Source: Chlamydomonas reinhardtii (taxonomy: Eukaryota > Chlorophyta > Chlorophyceae > Chlamydomonadales > Chlamydomonadaceae). Taken from it: a stretch of DNA of 64,000 nucleotides. Location of the stretch: assembly GCF_000002595.2 (NCBI RefSeq), contig NC_057004.1, positions 4,250,671 through 4,314,670 on the forward strand, given 5' to 3'. The position numbers and the translations under genes are program-made. Under the pieces are notes generated by a model. The model was not told the DNA's origin. It made no database searches and was given only the letters and a program-made list of their open reading frames with translations. Of the stretch, positions 23,501 to 34,438 are shown piece by piece; within the stretch, counting starts at the first letter, position 1, and each line of letters begins with the position of its first letter.

Positions 23501-24869
23501 CACGTACGGCCACCAAGGCATCAGTCAGGAAGCTGCCGCAGCACACACAGGAAGGTGCACGTCACCTGGAGGCATGGCGGGCGGCAGGGCAGGAGGCGGC
23601 TGCTGGTAGAAGGCCACCAGCTCTGTCACGCCGGCCTTGATCGCCGCCATGACTTGTGCCACAGAAAGCATGTACGCCTGTGTGTACAGCGGGCGTTGCG
23701 TGTGGCAGATGTGGGCAGCACCGCCCGAGACGGCGACAAAAGCCGCCTGTGGTGCCCCCATTCCGACGCAAATAATTCACGAACGGTCTTGTGCACATCT
23801 GTCAGCAACAGCGTTTGCGCGATTTTACGACACCTCGTTGTCCTCCATCCACAGCAGGTTCATCATGGACGTTAGGGGCCGGATGACCACCGTCCTCGCC
23901 CCTGCATGCGCGAACAAGCAACCAGCATGGCGGTAGTGGCGACGCGGGCTCTGGAGGCTATGGGACGGGGCATGCGCTTATCAGCCGATGACTGCATCTG
24001 CCCGTCGGCCAGCGCCCACAAGTACTGTTGTTACTTACAGTAGAGCGCCGACACACGCAGCATGGGGCCCGCCTGCAGGCAGCAGCATGGGGCCACGGTA
24101 GGCGTGTACATCCAGTTGTTCCAGGAAGTTGGAGGCAGCTATCGACAGTCGTTGCTGGGTGTGCGGTGGGACAGGGTTTAGGCAGGGCGAGGTCCCGTAG
24201 GGTGCAGCTGACGCCCAAGCTATCAACAGTCATTGCTGGGTGCTGGGTGCTAGACACAGAAACGCCGGCCGCCCTGTAACACACCGAAGCGGCTTGAAAC
24301 GGCATGCAGGCAATGACACAGGTTGAAAACCTTGCAATCAATGCATAACTGCAGGCTCACCACCTCCAGCAGCAGCGCCGGGCAGCAGGTGTTCTGCTTG
24401 TAAGGCGACCCCGGGCGCGTGCCCCAGAACACGCCGTAGTAGCACGCACCCTGCATGCGATGTGCACAGGCAGCTACAGCCCTTAAGCACTGATGGGTAG
24501 AAAGAAACAAGTGCTCATGCCTGAATGTATCAGCTCCAAAACTCCAAAAGATTACCCTGCACTACACCCGAGTCGCAACCCGTTTGGAGATGTGCACTTG
24601 TGCTGCTGCACCCCAACCCCTGGGACATGAAGCCTGCGTTACTTGTGTACCATGGCACCTACCTGGAAGTTGCTGTCGCCGGAACCTCCATCGTTCTTGA
24701 CCTCCATCAGGGCCGCCAGTCGGTGCATAGCCGGCACCTCGTCCGGGTCACGGATGAGGATCACGCCATCGGTTTGCGCGCGACCACGGTCAGGGCGCAC
24801 GCTGGCCTTCTCGAAGCACAACCCGATGTGTTGCGCCAAATTGTGATGTGCAGCGCTCTCGAGGTCGCT
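20520..24869 (-). CDS. Restriction-endonuclease-like plus protein-kinase-like fusion (Crinkler/fungal-kinase style), 5' end unresolved
   Basis: Exons: 24869-24663, 24450-24361, 24072-24039, 23901-23834, 23677-23566, 23356-22572, 22310-22263, 21215-20520. All phases agree; 679 residues from the first identified exon, and upstream coding sequence is likely. N-terminal part: 'LMEVKNDGG' (an ExK nuclease-type motif preceded by an Asp-rich turn), then 'NFQGACYYGVF', 'CCPALLLEV', 'AGPMLRVSALY', 'VVIRPLTSMM'. This order matches the REase-like module seen before kinase domains in many fungal and oomycete proteins. Kinase-like part: catalytic loop 'HGDVRPQNIMV', metal-binding 'FLDFE', then 'GAARYPPFLNT' and 'LQEHDTVLL'. 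The tail has 'GRGRPRGRK' and 'GGRGRRGPK', which resemble AT-hooks, so nuclear DNA contact is plausible. The role is inferred from architecture only. Confidence 0.75.
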
Positions 24870-24892
24870 CTGCACAGAGGGGTGGTATGGGG

Positions 24893-25100
24893 TATAGGAT
24901 TGGTCCCGCCGCCGGTCACCCCTCCGTGGATTGGATTGGCCAGAGTAGGATTGGACCCGGCACTTGAGGATTGGGTTCGACCGGCCAGGGATTGGAATAC
25001 CACTTTTGGGGATTGGGTTTGGTCGGGTGGGGATTGGTGTCGGCACTTGAGGATTGGGATAGGGCAGGTGGGGACTGCTTTGCGCACTTTCGGATTCGGA
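24893..25100. repeat. GGATTGG-type minisatellite, first cluster
   Basis: Degenerate units of about 30-36 bases built on 'GGGATTGG(A/G)'. It stays open in the minus frame of the kinase-like gene, giving a Pro/Asn/Ile-rich repeat, so it might be read as coding; I left it out of the model. Confidence 0.85.
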
Positions 25101-26195
25101 TAGGACAGTTGGGTTTTGGTCCTTGCAGACTGTCCCGGGCTGTCCTGACACCGCTACTATGCTGATTCGGGTCAGTCCTTAGGGTTTTCGATAGGGGGAC
25201 CTGGAGCGCAGCGCACACTCGGCGCCCCTGGTACCCGCCCCTCAGCACCCGTGCCGCCCCCGAACCCCACCGGGGCCCTTCCGCGACTTGCAAGTCAACA
25301 CGGTTCGTGACGGGTTCATAATTGGCACTAATGCACCGGCTGAATGCACCACTCCCCAGTCCTAACTATCCACACGATATTCTAAAGTAAGCAAACGAAG
25401 CCCCCGCATTTGCCGGGGCTCTCGCATAAACAATTTGGGCAATTCCTTGGAAACGAGCCAAATTGGAGTGGTCCAAAGCGGCATTCAGCTGCAGTGCACG
25501 CCCATGCTCGCTGGAGACCAAGGACAGGACTATTAGTGCTCGCCCCAGAAAGTGAACCGGCGCGGAGATACAACTGGAGCGGAGCTGTCGCGGAGGTGGG
25601 TGCGGCGTGAAACCTATCGTGTCAGGTCGGGTATGCTGACTGGAGGTTTGACAACGAGGGAGAACGTGGCGCCGTGGAGGAAGGATGAGTTTGGGACGGC
25701 AGGGATTGGAACCTGGCTTTGAGGGATTGGGTTTGGGACGGCAGGGATTGGAACCAGGCTTTCAGGGATTGGGATAGGAACGGCGAGGATTGGAACCCGG
25801 ACCTCAGGGATTGGGATAGGAGGTCGCGGCACAAAGGATAGCAAGTCAGTCTATCCGGGGGTGACCAGAGGATCGGTAGGATCGGTACCCCATGCCACCC
25901 CTCCGCTCTGCAATTCAACCACAAGCGATCACATTCAACCACACGCAGCCACTTCCGCAACGAAGCGAGGAAATGGAGCGAGGAAACGTGTTTGTATGCA
26001 AATACGCGGTAGCAAATGTCAAGTGGTGGTGGTGGTTGCGGTGGCAGTTGGGAGTGCGGTGGTGGTGAGGGTGAGCGTGCCGCAGGGTGCGGTGGCGAGG
26101 TCGCATCGCCTGCTTAAGCTTTTGAATTAATTTTGTATTAATCAAATTACCGCACCTAGCTTGTTTGAATCACCCCCACCACGAATTCTGCGCGA
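25101..26195. other. Region upstream of the kinase-like gene
   Basis: Probably contains the missing 5' exon(s) of the kinase-like gene and its promoter, but I could not place them. A second GGATTGG minisatellite cluster occupies about 25685-25835. Confidence 0.4.
25685..25835. repeat. GGATTGG-type minisatellite, second cluster
   Basis: About four units of 'GGGACGGCAGGGATTGGAAC' form, clearly related to the cluster at 24893-25100. Confidence 0.9.
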
Positions 26196-26389
26196 GTCGC
26201 AAACAAATGGCCGAGCCCGGCGAATCTCCGGCCCCAGCATCCGCTTCCGAAACATCACCAAAGCAGTGTATCTAGTGCGCGAGAAGCTGATATGGACGCC
26301 GCTGCTTGAGGGCAGCGGGCCCGCGCCGGACGCGACCCCGCCCAATAACACCTCACAGCACCTAACGTGCGCCACCGCCGCGCCTCATT

Positions 26390-26740
26390 ACCACGCCCTG
26401 CGCCAAGTGCGGTAACATCAGCACGCCCGCGAACCCGCACGACGCCTGGACGCGCTGGTGCAACCGCTGCCACCTGCAGCGGCTCAATGCGCTGAAGGCT
26501 GGGCAGGACCCCGAGGCGGTCGACTACCTGGCGCCAACGCCGGTGGCCCCACGCAACATGACCAGCCCGTGCGTTTTCTGCGGCACCCCCAAGTCGGGCA
26601 AGTTGCGCAAGCACCCCACCGATCCCACTAAGCGCATTTGCAACAAGTGCTACATTAAAGCCGCGCGCCCTAAGGGTGCAGTTGTGCGCATGTGGTGGCG
26701 CATGGTAATGATGGCGCATGGCGGCGGGGTGACATGAGGG
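26390..26740 (+). pseudogene. Pair of GATA-like CxxC...CNxC zinc fingers, gene fragment
   Basis: One frame reads two zinc-finger units in a row: 'CAKCGNISTP' ending in 'WCNRC', and 'CVFCGTPKSG' ending in 'ICNKC'. Each has C-x2-C-x(16-19)-C-N-x-C spacing, like GATA fingers. I could not find an upstream exon that joins in phase; a stop lies just before the first finger and the frame runs on downstream without a supported splice. A short ATG-started frame at 26207 (beginning MAEPGESPAP) might be its first exon. I score it as a fragment or broken gene; an unusual splice site is the alternative. Confidence 0.45.
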
Positions 26741-26799
26741 GTGACATGGATGAAATAGGTTAAAAGCAATGAACGCAATGCACGCCGCACGCTGCATAG

Positions 26800-26915
26800 T
26801 ACGGGTGAGGATGGCTGCTGCTAAGTACGGGTGCGGACGGCTGCTGCTAAGTACGGGTGCGGACGGCTGCTGCTAAGCATGGATGAGGACGGCTGCTGCT
26901 AAGTACGGCTAAGGC
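26800..26915. repeat. Four tandem copies of a 28-bp unit
   Basis: Units of 'TAAGTACGGGTGCGGACGGC' plus 'TGCTGC', with small changes between copies. Confidence 0.95.
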
Positions 26916-26929
26916 CGGCGCTATGGACA

Positions 26930-28483
26930 AGCAAGCAGGCGGCGGCACAACAAAAATACGTGAACGAACTTCTTGGGGAACTTGTGGTACTTGTCGTTGA
27001 CCTACCAGCGCACCCAGAAGCGAACCCGGACCTCTTACCCCTAAGGAGCCGGTCATGCACCCGCGCGAGACATACTTGCATGGGAGCGACCCAGTGCACG
27101 TCACGGCACGGGTCCGAGCAACCCAGCAGCCCAGGCCAGGGCACATGCTTTATCACCAGATGTGCAATGTTTCAGATGTCCTTACACATAGTCCTGTCAC
27201 CATATGTCCTACCATAGAGTCTGCCTCCCTTACTCCATTGAGACCCCACCTCCTTTGGGTACACCGTGGAACCCATCTTGCATAAGCTGTGGGCCGCCTT
27301 CAGATCCTCCTGGAGAGCGAGCATTTATTAGCAGTTAGTAAGCCGCCCACAGGAATCATGCAGAATGCGACAATGACGCTGGTACCCTTTCGCTCTGTTG
27401 AATCTGCACCCTCAGCACCCGTCGCGCAGAAAGTGGGATGCACAAGCGGCCTGCTTACCCGCGTCGGCGGCTCGAAAAGCACGTCCATAAATTTGCCGAA
27501 GGCCGGGAATGCCAGCTCAGGCGGCAGCGCGAAGTTGGAGGTCGGCCGCCAGTTGCGGACCATGGGGTGCGGCCCCTCCTGCATCGTTGCTTGGTCGAGG
27601 TTTGAAGGCGACATCACTTCCCGCCACCGCCTGATGTAATCGTCACCTGCGGTGTGACCTCGGGCACGAAACGGGCAGGATCAGGTTCTGACACGCGCTG
27701 CCGTTCCAGGGCGCCTAAGACCACGCAGTGGGCACGCAATTTTTGTCGCAAGTTCAAGGGCTGGTTAGTGCATGTTCGGGCCCTGTCGTTAGTACCCTTA
27801 ATATCTGAAGGACCCATCGAGGCGACTGCGCGGTGACTGCACGGTGACTTGGTGGCCAGTGCCATGTTGTGCCAAGGTCCCATAAACGGAGCAGGTCCCA
27901 CGGGACAGATAACTCACCAGTTCCGGACCCGCTCTCCTCGCTCAGGCCAGCCGCCGAGGCTGCACGACATGGTAATAGCGGGGGGCACGTGGTGAATCAA
28001 GCCGCAGGACCAAAAGCTTGAGGAGCTCGCCCGAATACCCAGGAACGCATCAAGACACAACCTCCCGATTACAAGCTTCTCGAACACAACGGATCTCCAT
28101 TTGCAAATCCGGGCTTGAGCGCCCATAAAGCCCTTAAACCCTGACCTACTCAGATGCTTCTGAATTAAGGCCTCCACAAACTCCAGCTGTTCTGCCGTGG
28201 TGAGGCCGTGCATCAACAAAAGGTCGTACGGATCTGCCTTTCTCAAGGCGTCCATAGCGGCCAGCTTCCAGGCCGCGTCCTTGCCAAACTCTGCCGAAAG
28301 ATCGAAAACCAGCTTGGCGTGTGCCGCCCTGCTGAAACGTTTTCTTTGCATATTTTCTTTTGGATACACAGGCTCTTTCAGGTCTGCATCGCCGCACGCG
28401 TGGCTGCACTCCACTAGCCCGACCCCGGCCATCGGGGCATCGGGGCCAATGGGCCTCTTTCCAGTCAATTTAGTGGCTGTCAC
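26930..28483 (-). pseudogene. Decayed coding region, probably transposon-derived, family unknown
   Basis: The minus strand holds scattered open pieces with protein-like composition: 27914-28483 (190 codons, with 'EFGKDAAWKLAAMDALRKA', 'LLMHGLTTAEQLEFVEALIQ') and 27300-27617 ('ALPPELAFPAFGKFMDVLF'). No complete gene is evident and I recognise no domain. A segment near 28355-28440 recurs at 33255-33290 and 33712-33770, on the far side of the Harbinger element, which suggests mobile DNA. Confidence 0.4.
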
Positions 28484-28612
28484 TTCAGTGCTCCACTAAA
28501 GGCCGACCACTAAGTGTTGCACTAAAGTCTCCAAGATTCCAGTCGCCACTTTAGCCCATTTAGCGCTTGCAAACGTGATCGTTCAAACGCGACAGATGGC
28601 GCTTGCTCTTGC

Positions 28613-28620
28613 TATAAAAG
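28613..28620 (+). promoter_or_regulatory. TATA box of the Harbinger transposase gene
   Basis: TATAAAAG 34 bases before the ATG at 28654. Confidence 0.55.
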
Positions 28621-29427
28621 ACGTCAATTTTGAGGCCTTAACAACTGACAATCATGTCGCCCGAAGATAAGCGCAAGTTTTGCACCTTTTGGGGTTGCAC
28701 TCTGCGCCGCGCTGGGCTCGCTGCTCGGCGCGGTTCAGAACGCTCAATGCTGGACCAGGCTGCTTCGTCGACCATGGCCGTCGTTGGCCACGCTGCAGCG
28801 GCCGTGCTGGACAACCCGCACCAGTTTCGGCTGCTGCCCTCACCCTACTACGTGCAGCCCCGCTCCCCAACTTCGTCTGCGACTTCTGGACTGACGACCA
28901 GTTCCGCGCCAACTTCCGCCTGACGCGCGCGTCCTTCAAGGCCCTGGTGGACAGCCTGCGCCCCGACCTGGAGACGACGAGGTGCGTCATTGGGAGGCAC
29001 ATAGGGAGTCACGCGGTCCGCACACAGTCAGCGGGACAAGGTGTGGTCTCTCGTGTCCTGTCCTCTCTTGCCGTTTGACCCAACACCAACTGTTTGGGCG
29101 GATGTCGGTAGGCTGAGGCATAGGGTTCCAAAGTGAAGTACAGATGCGGCATGGTTCCATGTCTTGTGTCCCTTGCCCCATCCTTCCCGCTCCACGTCTG
29201 ACCCCTGTCTTGCTTTCTCCCCGCTCGGCCCCTGTACTTTGCAGCACCCACTTCCGCCAGTCCATGACTCCGGAACACAAGGCCGCCATAGCGCTGTACA
29301 AGCTTGCACACAACTCTCCGTACAGCACGCTTGAGGCGCTCTTCGTGTGGCGCCAAGCACCGCGTGTAAGGTCTACCAGCAGTTCATCACGTCCGTTGTG
29401 TCGCGCCTGCGTGGCCTGGTTGCCTTC

Positions 29428-29657
29428 TGTTGAGGACTAGCGGGTATTCGGTCAGAACACTAGAGTATGGGACGTGGGGACACGGCGGGGAGACCGTGGG
29501 AGTCCCGGGTACGTGCCTTACGATGGGTCTAGAAGGCGATCTAGAGCCATATATAGGGCATAGTCTTTACCAGTTTGGTGTCGTGTATATCGCTATACAA
29601 GTGCCACTGTAACACTACTAGCGAGCACGGCCACCCAGAACCGACCAGAACTCAACA
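29428..29657. repeat. 5' LTR of the small LTR element
   Basis: 230-bp terminal repeat, TG...CA ends; nearly identical to 32185-32414. A TATATA-type stretch lies near its middle. Confidence 0.92.
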
Positions 29658-32184
29658 GGTTATGAGCCCCGGCTTCCGAGTCGGTGGTCGGTCTGGGTCA
29701 AGTCCTTTAAACTGCTATTAGGCAGGCTCGGCATAGAGTAGGCAACGGAAGCGCGTGATCAGCAGTGAGGCCGAAGCTGGAAGGGCGATAGCGATTGGTC
29801 GCTGGTTTCCGAGCTTTCCCGGTATCAGCTGTTGGAGGCAGCTGAAAATATCTGGACGCGCTGTGATCGCGAGTGTGGAGCTCGCAGACGTTCGTCAGGC
29901 GGAGGCGGGGGAGACCCGAAAACGTGATGGCTCGCCTGTGCAGCGAGCGAGCGGTTGATTGCCTGGGGCAGTAGCCGCAAACTGTGGGAAGCCAGCGCCC
30001 GGGGCGTCTTGGCTAATATGGGCAACTGCCAGGGGCAGGAGCAGTGAGAGGGCCGGCGCTGGGCGCCAGGCCGAGAGGCGCCGCTGAGCCTGCACCCGGG
30101 GTGTAGGGCTAGGGCGCACGTTCCGTGTTACGGTGCCGGGCACCGGGCACGTGGGGGGCTGATGACTGGCTGAGGTGGCAGGCGCTGGGCGCCAGCACCT
30201 AGCCCGATGGCGCGCAGGGCGCGCAGCAGAAGCAGTCGGGGGCCGGTGGCGTGCAGGGCGCGCAGGAGCAGCAGGGGGTGACCGGCGGCGCGCAGGGCGC
30301 GCAGCAGAGCGCGCAGGGCGCGCAACAGCAGGAGGGAGCCGGTGACACGCAGGGCGTGAAGAAGCCGGCGGTATGACTAAGGGCGTCGCTGGGCCTGCAC
30401 CGACGGACTGGTGGGCCAGGGCGCGTGTCGCGGTGTGCAGCACCGGGCAAGTTACACAGAGCGGCGAGTACTTCGTTTCCGTTGTGGTGCTGCGAGATGC
30501 TTGGGCCGTAGATGTACCTGGTCTCAATGAGAGCTACGGACGGGTATGATAAGACCGTGTGGATTGAGGTGAGAGTGGCATTGTGAATGTGCCGTAGCGT
30601 AGTGGGGCGGTATCAACAGTACGGCAGCCTTAAGTAAAGCTGCGACACGGTTACTAACACTTGTTGCTGGGATGGCAGGGATGACGCAGGAGTGCGTTTG
30701 AGGTGGGTGGCGCTACGAGGGCGTCGAGTCAGAGACATGGGGCAGGGCGTGGCCTAGTCATGTTAGTGTGGGGCCGGTTTGCGGGGAGGCAAACTGTGGC
30801 GGGACACGGCAGGTGACGGACGGCACGCGGAGCACATGTTTGATCAGCTACGGGGGTCGAGCCCGTAAGATTGGTTGCTGAGATCCAGCGTTTGCTTAGT
30901 TGTGGGGCGGGAGCCACATGGACCGTTGGGTGCCAGGCTTCGACGAGAGCTTCTAACCTTCGCCTGTGTGATCGCAGACAGATTGAGTGCGCTGTTGAGT
31001 GCACGTGGCAAGGCGTTGCCTGAAGCGCAGGGTACTGGATGGAGCTTCCGTGGAGGTCAGCAGGATCCGAGTACGGAGCGCAGTGCAGCTGTTCATGGTG
31101 TGGAGCTGTTTCGCAGACGGCGATTCGGGCATGACACGGTCGTGTGGAGCTGTTTTCGCGGGGCAGTATGAGTGGGGCGTGCAGGACAGGGGTCTGCGGC
31201 GCGGGACCATACGTGCGAGGCGAAATCGGGCATGACCACAGCTGGCCGGGAGCGCGGATAAGTGCTGTAATGTTAGCGCATAGGAGGATATGTGGGTAAG
31301 GCCTTTAATCTGCTTAATAGCGGGCTTGGTATAGAGCAGGCAAATGGAATGCGCTTGTGCTTATGAATGACCCGGTCGTGATTCCGGGGGAGCGCGTTAG
31401 GATGCGAGCGATGTCTAGCAGATGACTCATTCCTGCGATCGACTCAACCTGTTCGCGTGGGTATGGCGTGTGGCTGTACTGTGGTTATGGTACGCGAGTG
31501 CACTGCTGACGTAGTAGCAGTGGGCATACGAAAGAGCAAGCGACTAGTAGGCACATTGCGTAGTTCGAAAGTCGTGCGCTGGGAGACGTGCGGTGGTTGG
31601 CCGTGCGTGCGCGTGACTGCTGTGGCAGCAGTGTGAGAGAACGTTGTGAGCAACAAGTAGGAATGCTGAGATGCAAGGCTGACTGAATGTTGTGACCAGC
31701 ATGAGATGCGGGCTTGGACATGCGAGTGCCGGTGATGCGTGCGACGGACTGTGCGCGGTGTGCTCGAGAGGGGGACACGGAATGTGTGGCTGCGGTATGC
31801 TTTACAAGTGTTATCCGTGCAAGATGGTTGTAGACGCGGGAGGCGTGATACGACTGAGTGCGGTAGCATGAGTGGGTGGCAGCGGAAACGTACGGCGTGT
31901 GCGGTGATGCACATGTGACATGTGCGGGGTAGCATATGTGGCGCGTACGTATGCGTGATATGTGTTTGAGGGATGGATGCAGCAGCAGTCGGCTGGCTGA
32001 CCATATTTGCCTTGGTGGGCGTGAGGCGCCGTGAGAGGTTTGCCCCCTCATCTATGTTTAGGCGTATGTGTTTGCAAGTGCCATGCGCGATGGTGGTATG
32101 TCGGTGTTTTGTGTGCGTGCGTTCGCTATGGAGTTTAGCGTTTGCGAGCAGTGCAAGACGGAGAGTGTTCTGCCCGCGGGGGAG

Positions 32185-32414
32185 TGTTGAGGACTAGCGG
32201 GTATTCGGTCAGAACACTAGAGTATGGGACGTGGGGACACGGCGGGGAGACCGTGGGAGTCCCGGGTACGTGCCTTACGATGGGTCTAGAAGGCGATCTA
32301 GAGCCATATATAGGGCATAGTCTTTACCAGTTTGGTGTCGTGTATATCGCTATACAAGTGCCACTGTAACACTACTAGCGAGCACGGCCACCCTGAACCG
32401 ACCAGAACTCAACA
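32185..32414. repeat. 3' LTR of the small LTR element
   Basis: Partner of 29428-29657. Confidence 0.92.
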
Positions 32415-32640
32415 CCTTCCCTTCACGTGAGCGCCTTAGCGAGATTATGGCGGAGTTTGGTGCACACGGCATGCTGGGTTGTGTGGGCAGTATTACGCAT
32501 GTTGGGATTGCGCAGCCTAGCATTGATTTCCACGAGGATTACTTTTGCCACCGCAAGGGCAAATACACCATCAACACACAGGCAGTCTGCGATTTCCAGG
32601 GTTACTTTTACGACGTGTCCACTCCGTGGATCATGCGCAC

Positions 32641-33170
32641 GGAGCTACCAGTTGCAGAGCTACTAAGCACGTTCATTGGTCAGTTGACAAGTGAATGGCG
32701 TGCAGAATGCCTAGCGGATGACCCGCGCTCCTTCCCTGAAGCGGAAGGACGTAGGCACCTGGCGTAAAAATGTGTCGTTACTTGCAGTGGATGGGGCTCC
32801 CTTACACGGACGCCCTAGTAAGCGAAGGCAAGCTCGCGCATATGAAGGAGTTTGTGGCGTATAAGCACGCGTAAGTGCACTCATGCGGTTCAGGTTAGGG
32901 TGTTGGGATGTAGAGGCAAATAGGCCAATGCGCAACGGAGTGCGGCGCTTGCGGACCCAAAGGCGGTGCCGAGTGTGCCGTGGCGAGTGTGTAGAGGACG
33001 AGAGGCACTTGCTCAAATGTGGAGCTTACACAGAGCTAAGAGTGGCATACGGAATCAATAGTAATTGTGTGAAGGAAGTCATGCTTGGCACAGAGGTTAG
33101 AAAATTAGCCGCGTTCCTGTACTCAGTGCAGACTCTGCGTGCTAGCATTCTGCGGGGTGATTGAGCGGAC
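32641..33170 (+). mobile_element. LINE-like 3' end (C-terminal tail of a non-LTR retrotransposon)
   Basis: Frames in this stretch read 'WRAECLADDPRSFPEAEG', 'CRYLQWMGLPYTDALVSEG', 'MKEFVAYKH' and 'RLRTQRRCRVCRGECVEDER' with a following 'HLLKCGAYTELR'. The C-x2-C...H-x4-C knuckle followed by an Arg-rich end is typical of the last part of LINE ORF2. The pieces are in different frames, so this is a truncated, decayed copy, as expected for a 5'-truncated LINE. Confidence 0.55.
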
Positions 33171-33931
33171 TGAACCTGTTTTGTTCTGCTATTTGCGCCT
33201 CCGGACTCAAATACTTAGTGGGGCCGCATGGACTACGACGCCATGTACCGAGATCTTTTGGTTACACAGGCTCTGTAGCCCAGCTATCTACATATAGCTT
33301 AGTGCGCAAAGCAATAACGTTGATGTCATTGGGGCGCGAAATCATGCACAGTTCCGAAGTGCTGCAAACATACGCGAATGCGCTGCGAACTCGTGGCAGC
33401 TCGGCGACCCCCCCCCCCCCCCCGATCCGTGCAGATCCGTGCTCCTCGGCCCAGCGTGGGGTGGGACACCCTCCCCCTGCACCCCCTCCCCAAGCTTCTT
33501 AAGATATATGCTTGGCGCAGGGCTTACGGGAGCTGGCATGCGGGGATGCTTCGGATGGGAGGGGGGAGCAGGGGGGAGGTTGTCCCTCCGCCCGCTGGAG
33601 GGGGGATGCACGGCGGGGCACCCCCCGCTAAGAAGCGCGCAAACGTAGGTGCAGGCAACGACAACATTCGGGTATCAATGCTTATAGCTGGGTTCAGGGG
33701 CTGATTTCGGGTCTGCACCGCCGCACGCGTGGCCGTGCGCGTGGCTGCACTCCACTATCCCGCCCTGCTACGCCATCCCGCGGGCTCATTGGGGCTTCTC
33801 AGCGAAGCGGGGCGGCTGACGCTGCCCCGCGGGGGTCCCGGTGTCAACCATTGACGAGTGTTGCGGAACTAATGCGTACGTAGACCAGAGCGGAAGGCGG
33901 AGTGCGCTTGCAGGCGGCACGAGAGTAGGCC
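33171..33931. other. Spacer between mobile elements
   Basis: No gene recognised. It holds a C homopolymer of about 17 bases near 33407-33423 and segments related to 28355-28440 (33255-33290, 33712-33770). A GC-rich palindrome around 33805-33830 resembles the interspersed repeat of 15.2 kb and 41 kb. Confidence 0.5.
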
Positions 33932-34438
33932 TGTCGTGTGATGTCGTGTCTGTGGTTTGCCGCTGCTGCATACCCCCCCCCTGGGGGTGGCTCTGCTGTG
34001 TGTGCTGTGCTGAGCGGTAGGTTGTTGCCGGTGCCTGTCGGGTGACTCAGTGCGTGTGACTCAGCGTGTCAAACCCGGTCCTGCATGGGAGCCGCTACGG
34101 GCCCAGCGGGGGTATGCCGGGCCAGCGAGTCCCTGACTCGCTGGTTGTGTTGCCAACAGCGCAAGCTAGCAGACTGTGTATCAGACTGTGTCAACCAACC
34201 CATCGCGAGCATTAGCCTTGTCCGTTCCTTCGCTTCCCAAACGTTAGCATCCCACTACGTTAGACTGCGTCAGCCTGCCTCGCGCCAGCAGCAGCAGCCA
34301 GCCTCCGTGGCTGAATCGCTCATCATTGGTTGTCCCCGCGTCAGCGTCCAGACCTGATCACCCTGGTACGCGGCCGGGCATTGGGACATTGGTGGCCATA
34401 CGGGGTCCCTTAGACACTCTAGGACCGTATCCGGTACA
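33932..34438 (+). repeat. 5' LTR of the large LTR element
   Basis: 507-bp direct repeat matching 40279-40782 at about 99 %. Confidence 0.92.

Larger units (their letters stand above)
29428..32414. mobile_element. Small non-autonomous LTR element inserted in the Harbinger gene
   Basis: Direct repeats of 230 bp at each end (29428-29657 and 32185-32414) begin TGTTGA and end TCAACA. The element is flanked by a 5-bp target duplication, CCTTC (29423-29427 and 32415-32419). The inner 2.5 kb shows no gag, integrase or polymerase coding sequence, so it resembles TRIM/LARD-type elements. The two LTRs are almost identical, so the insertion is very recent. Confidence 0.92.
28654..32640 (+). pseudogene. 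PIF/Harbinger-type DNA transposon transposase, interrupted
   Basis: First part 28654-28982 opens with 'MSPEDKRKFCTFWGC'; its helical motif 'FRANFRLTRASFKALVDSL' is in a second frame, so a frameshift separates them. After an intron (about 28983-29244) comes 'THFRQSMTPEHKAAIALYKL' with 'FGVAPSTACKVYQQFITSVV', where the reading frame also shifts near 29345. The catalytic-domain part lies at 32415-32630: 'MLGCVGSITHVGIAQPSIDF' and 'HRKGKYTINTQAVCDFQGYF', typical of Harbinger DDE domains. A 2,987-bp LTR element sits between the two parts. The end of the transposase is replaced by LINE-like sequence. Not functional as it stands. Confidence 0.8.

Noticed and set aside
26800-26915. Regular repeats as a CRISPR array
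   Set aside because: Units are directly adjacent with no unique spacers, and the DNA is nuclear.
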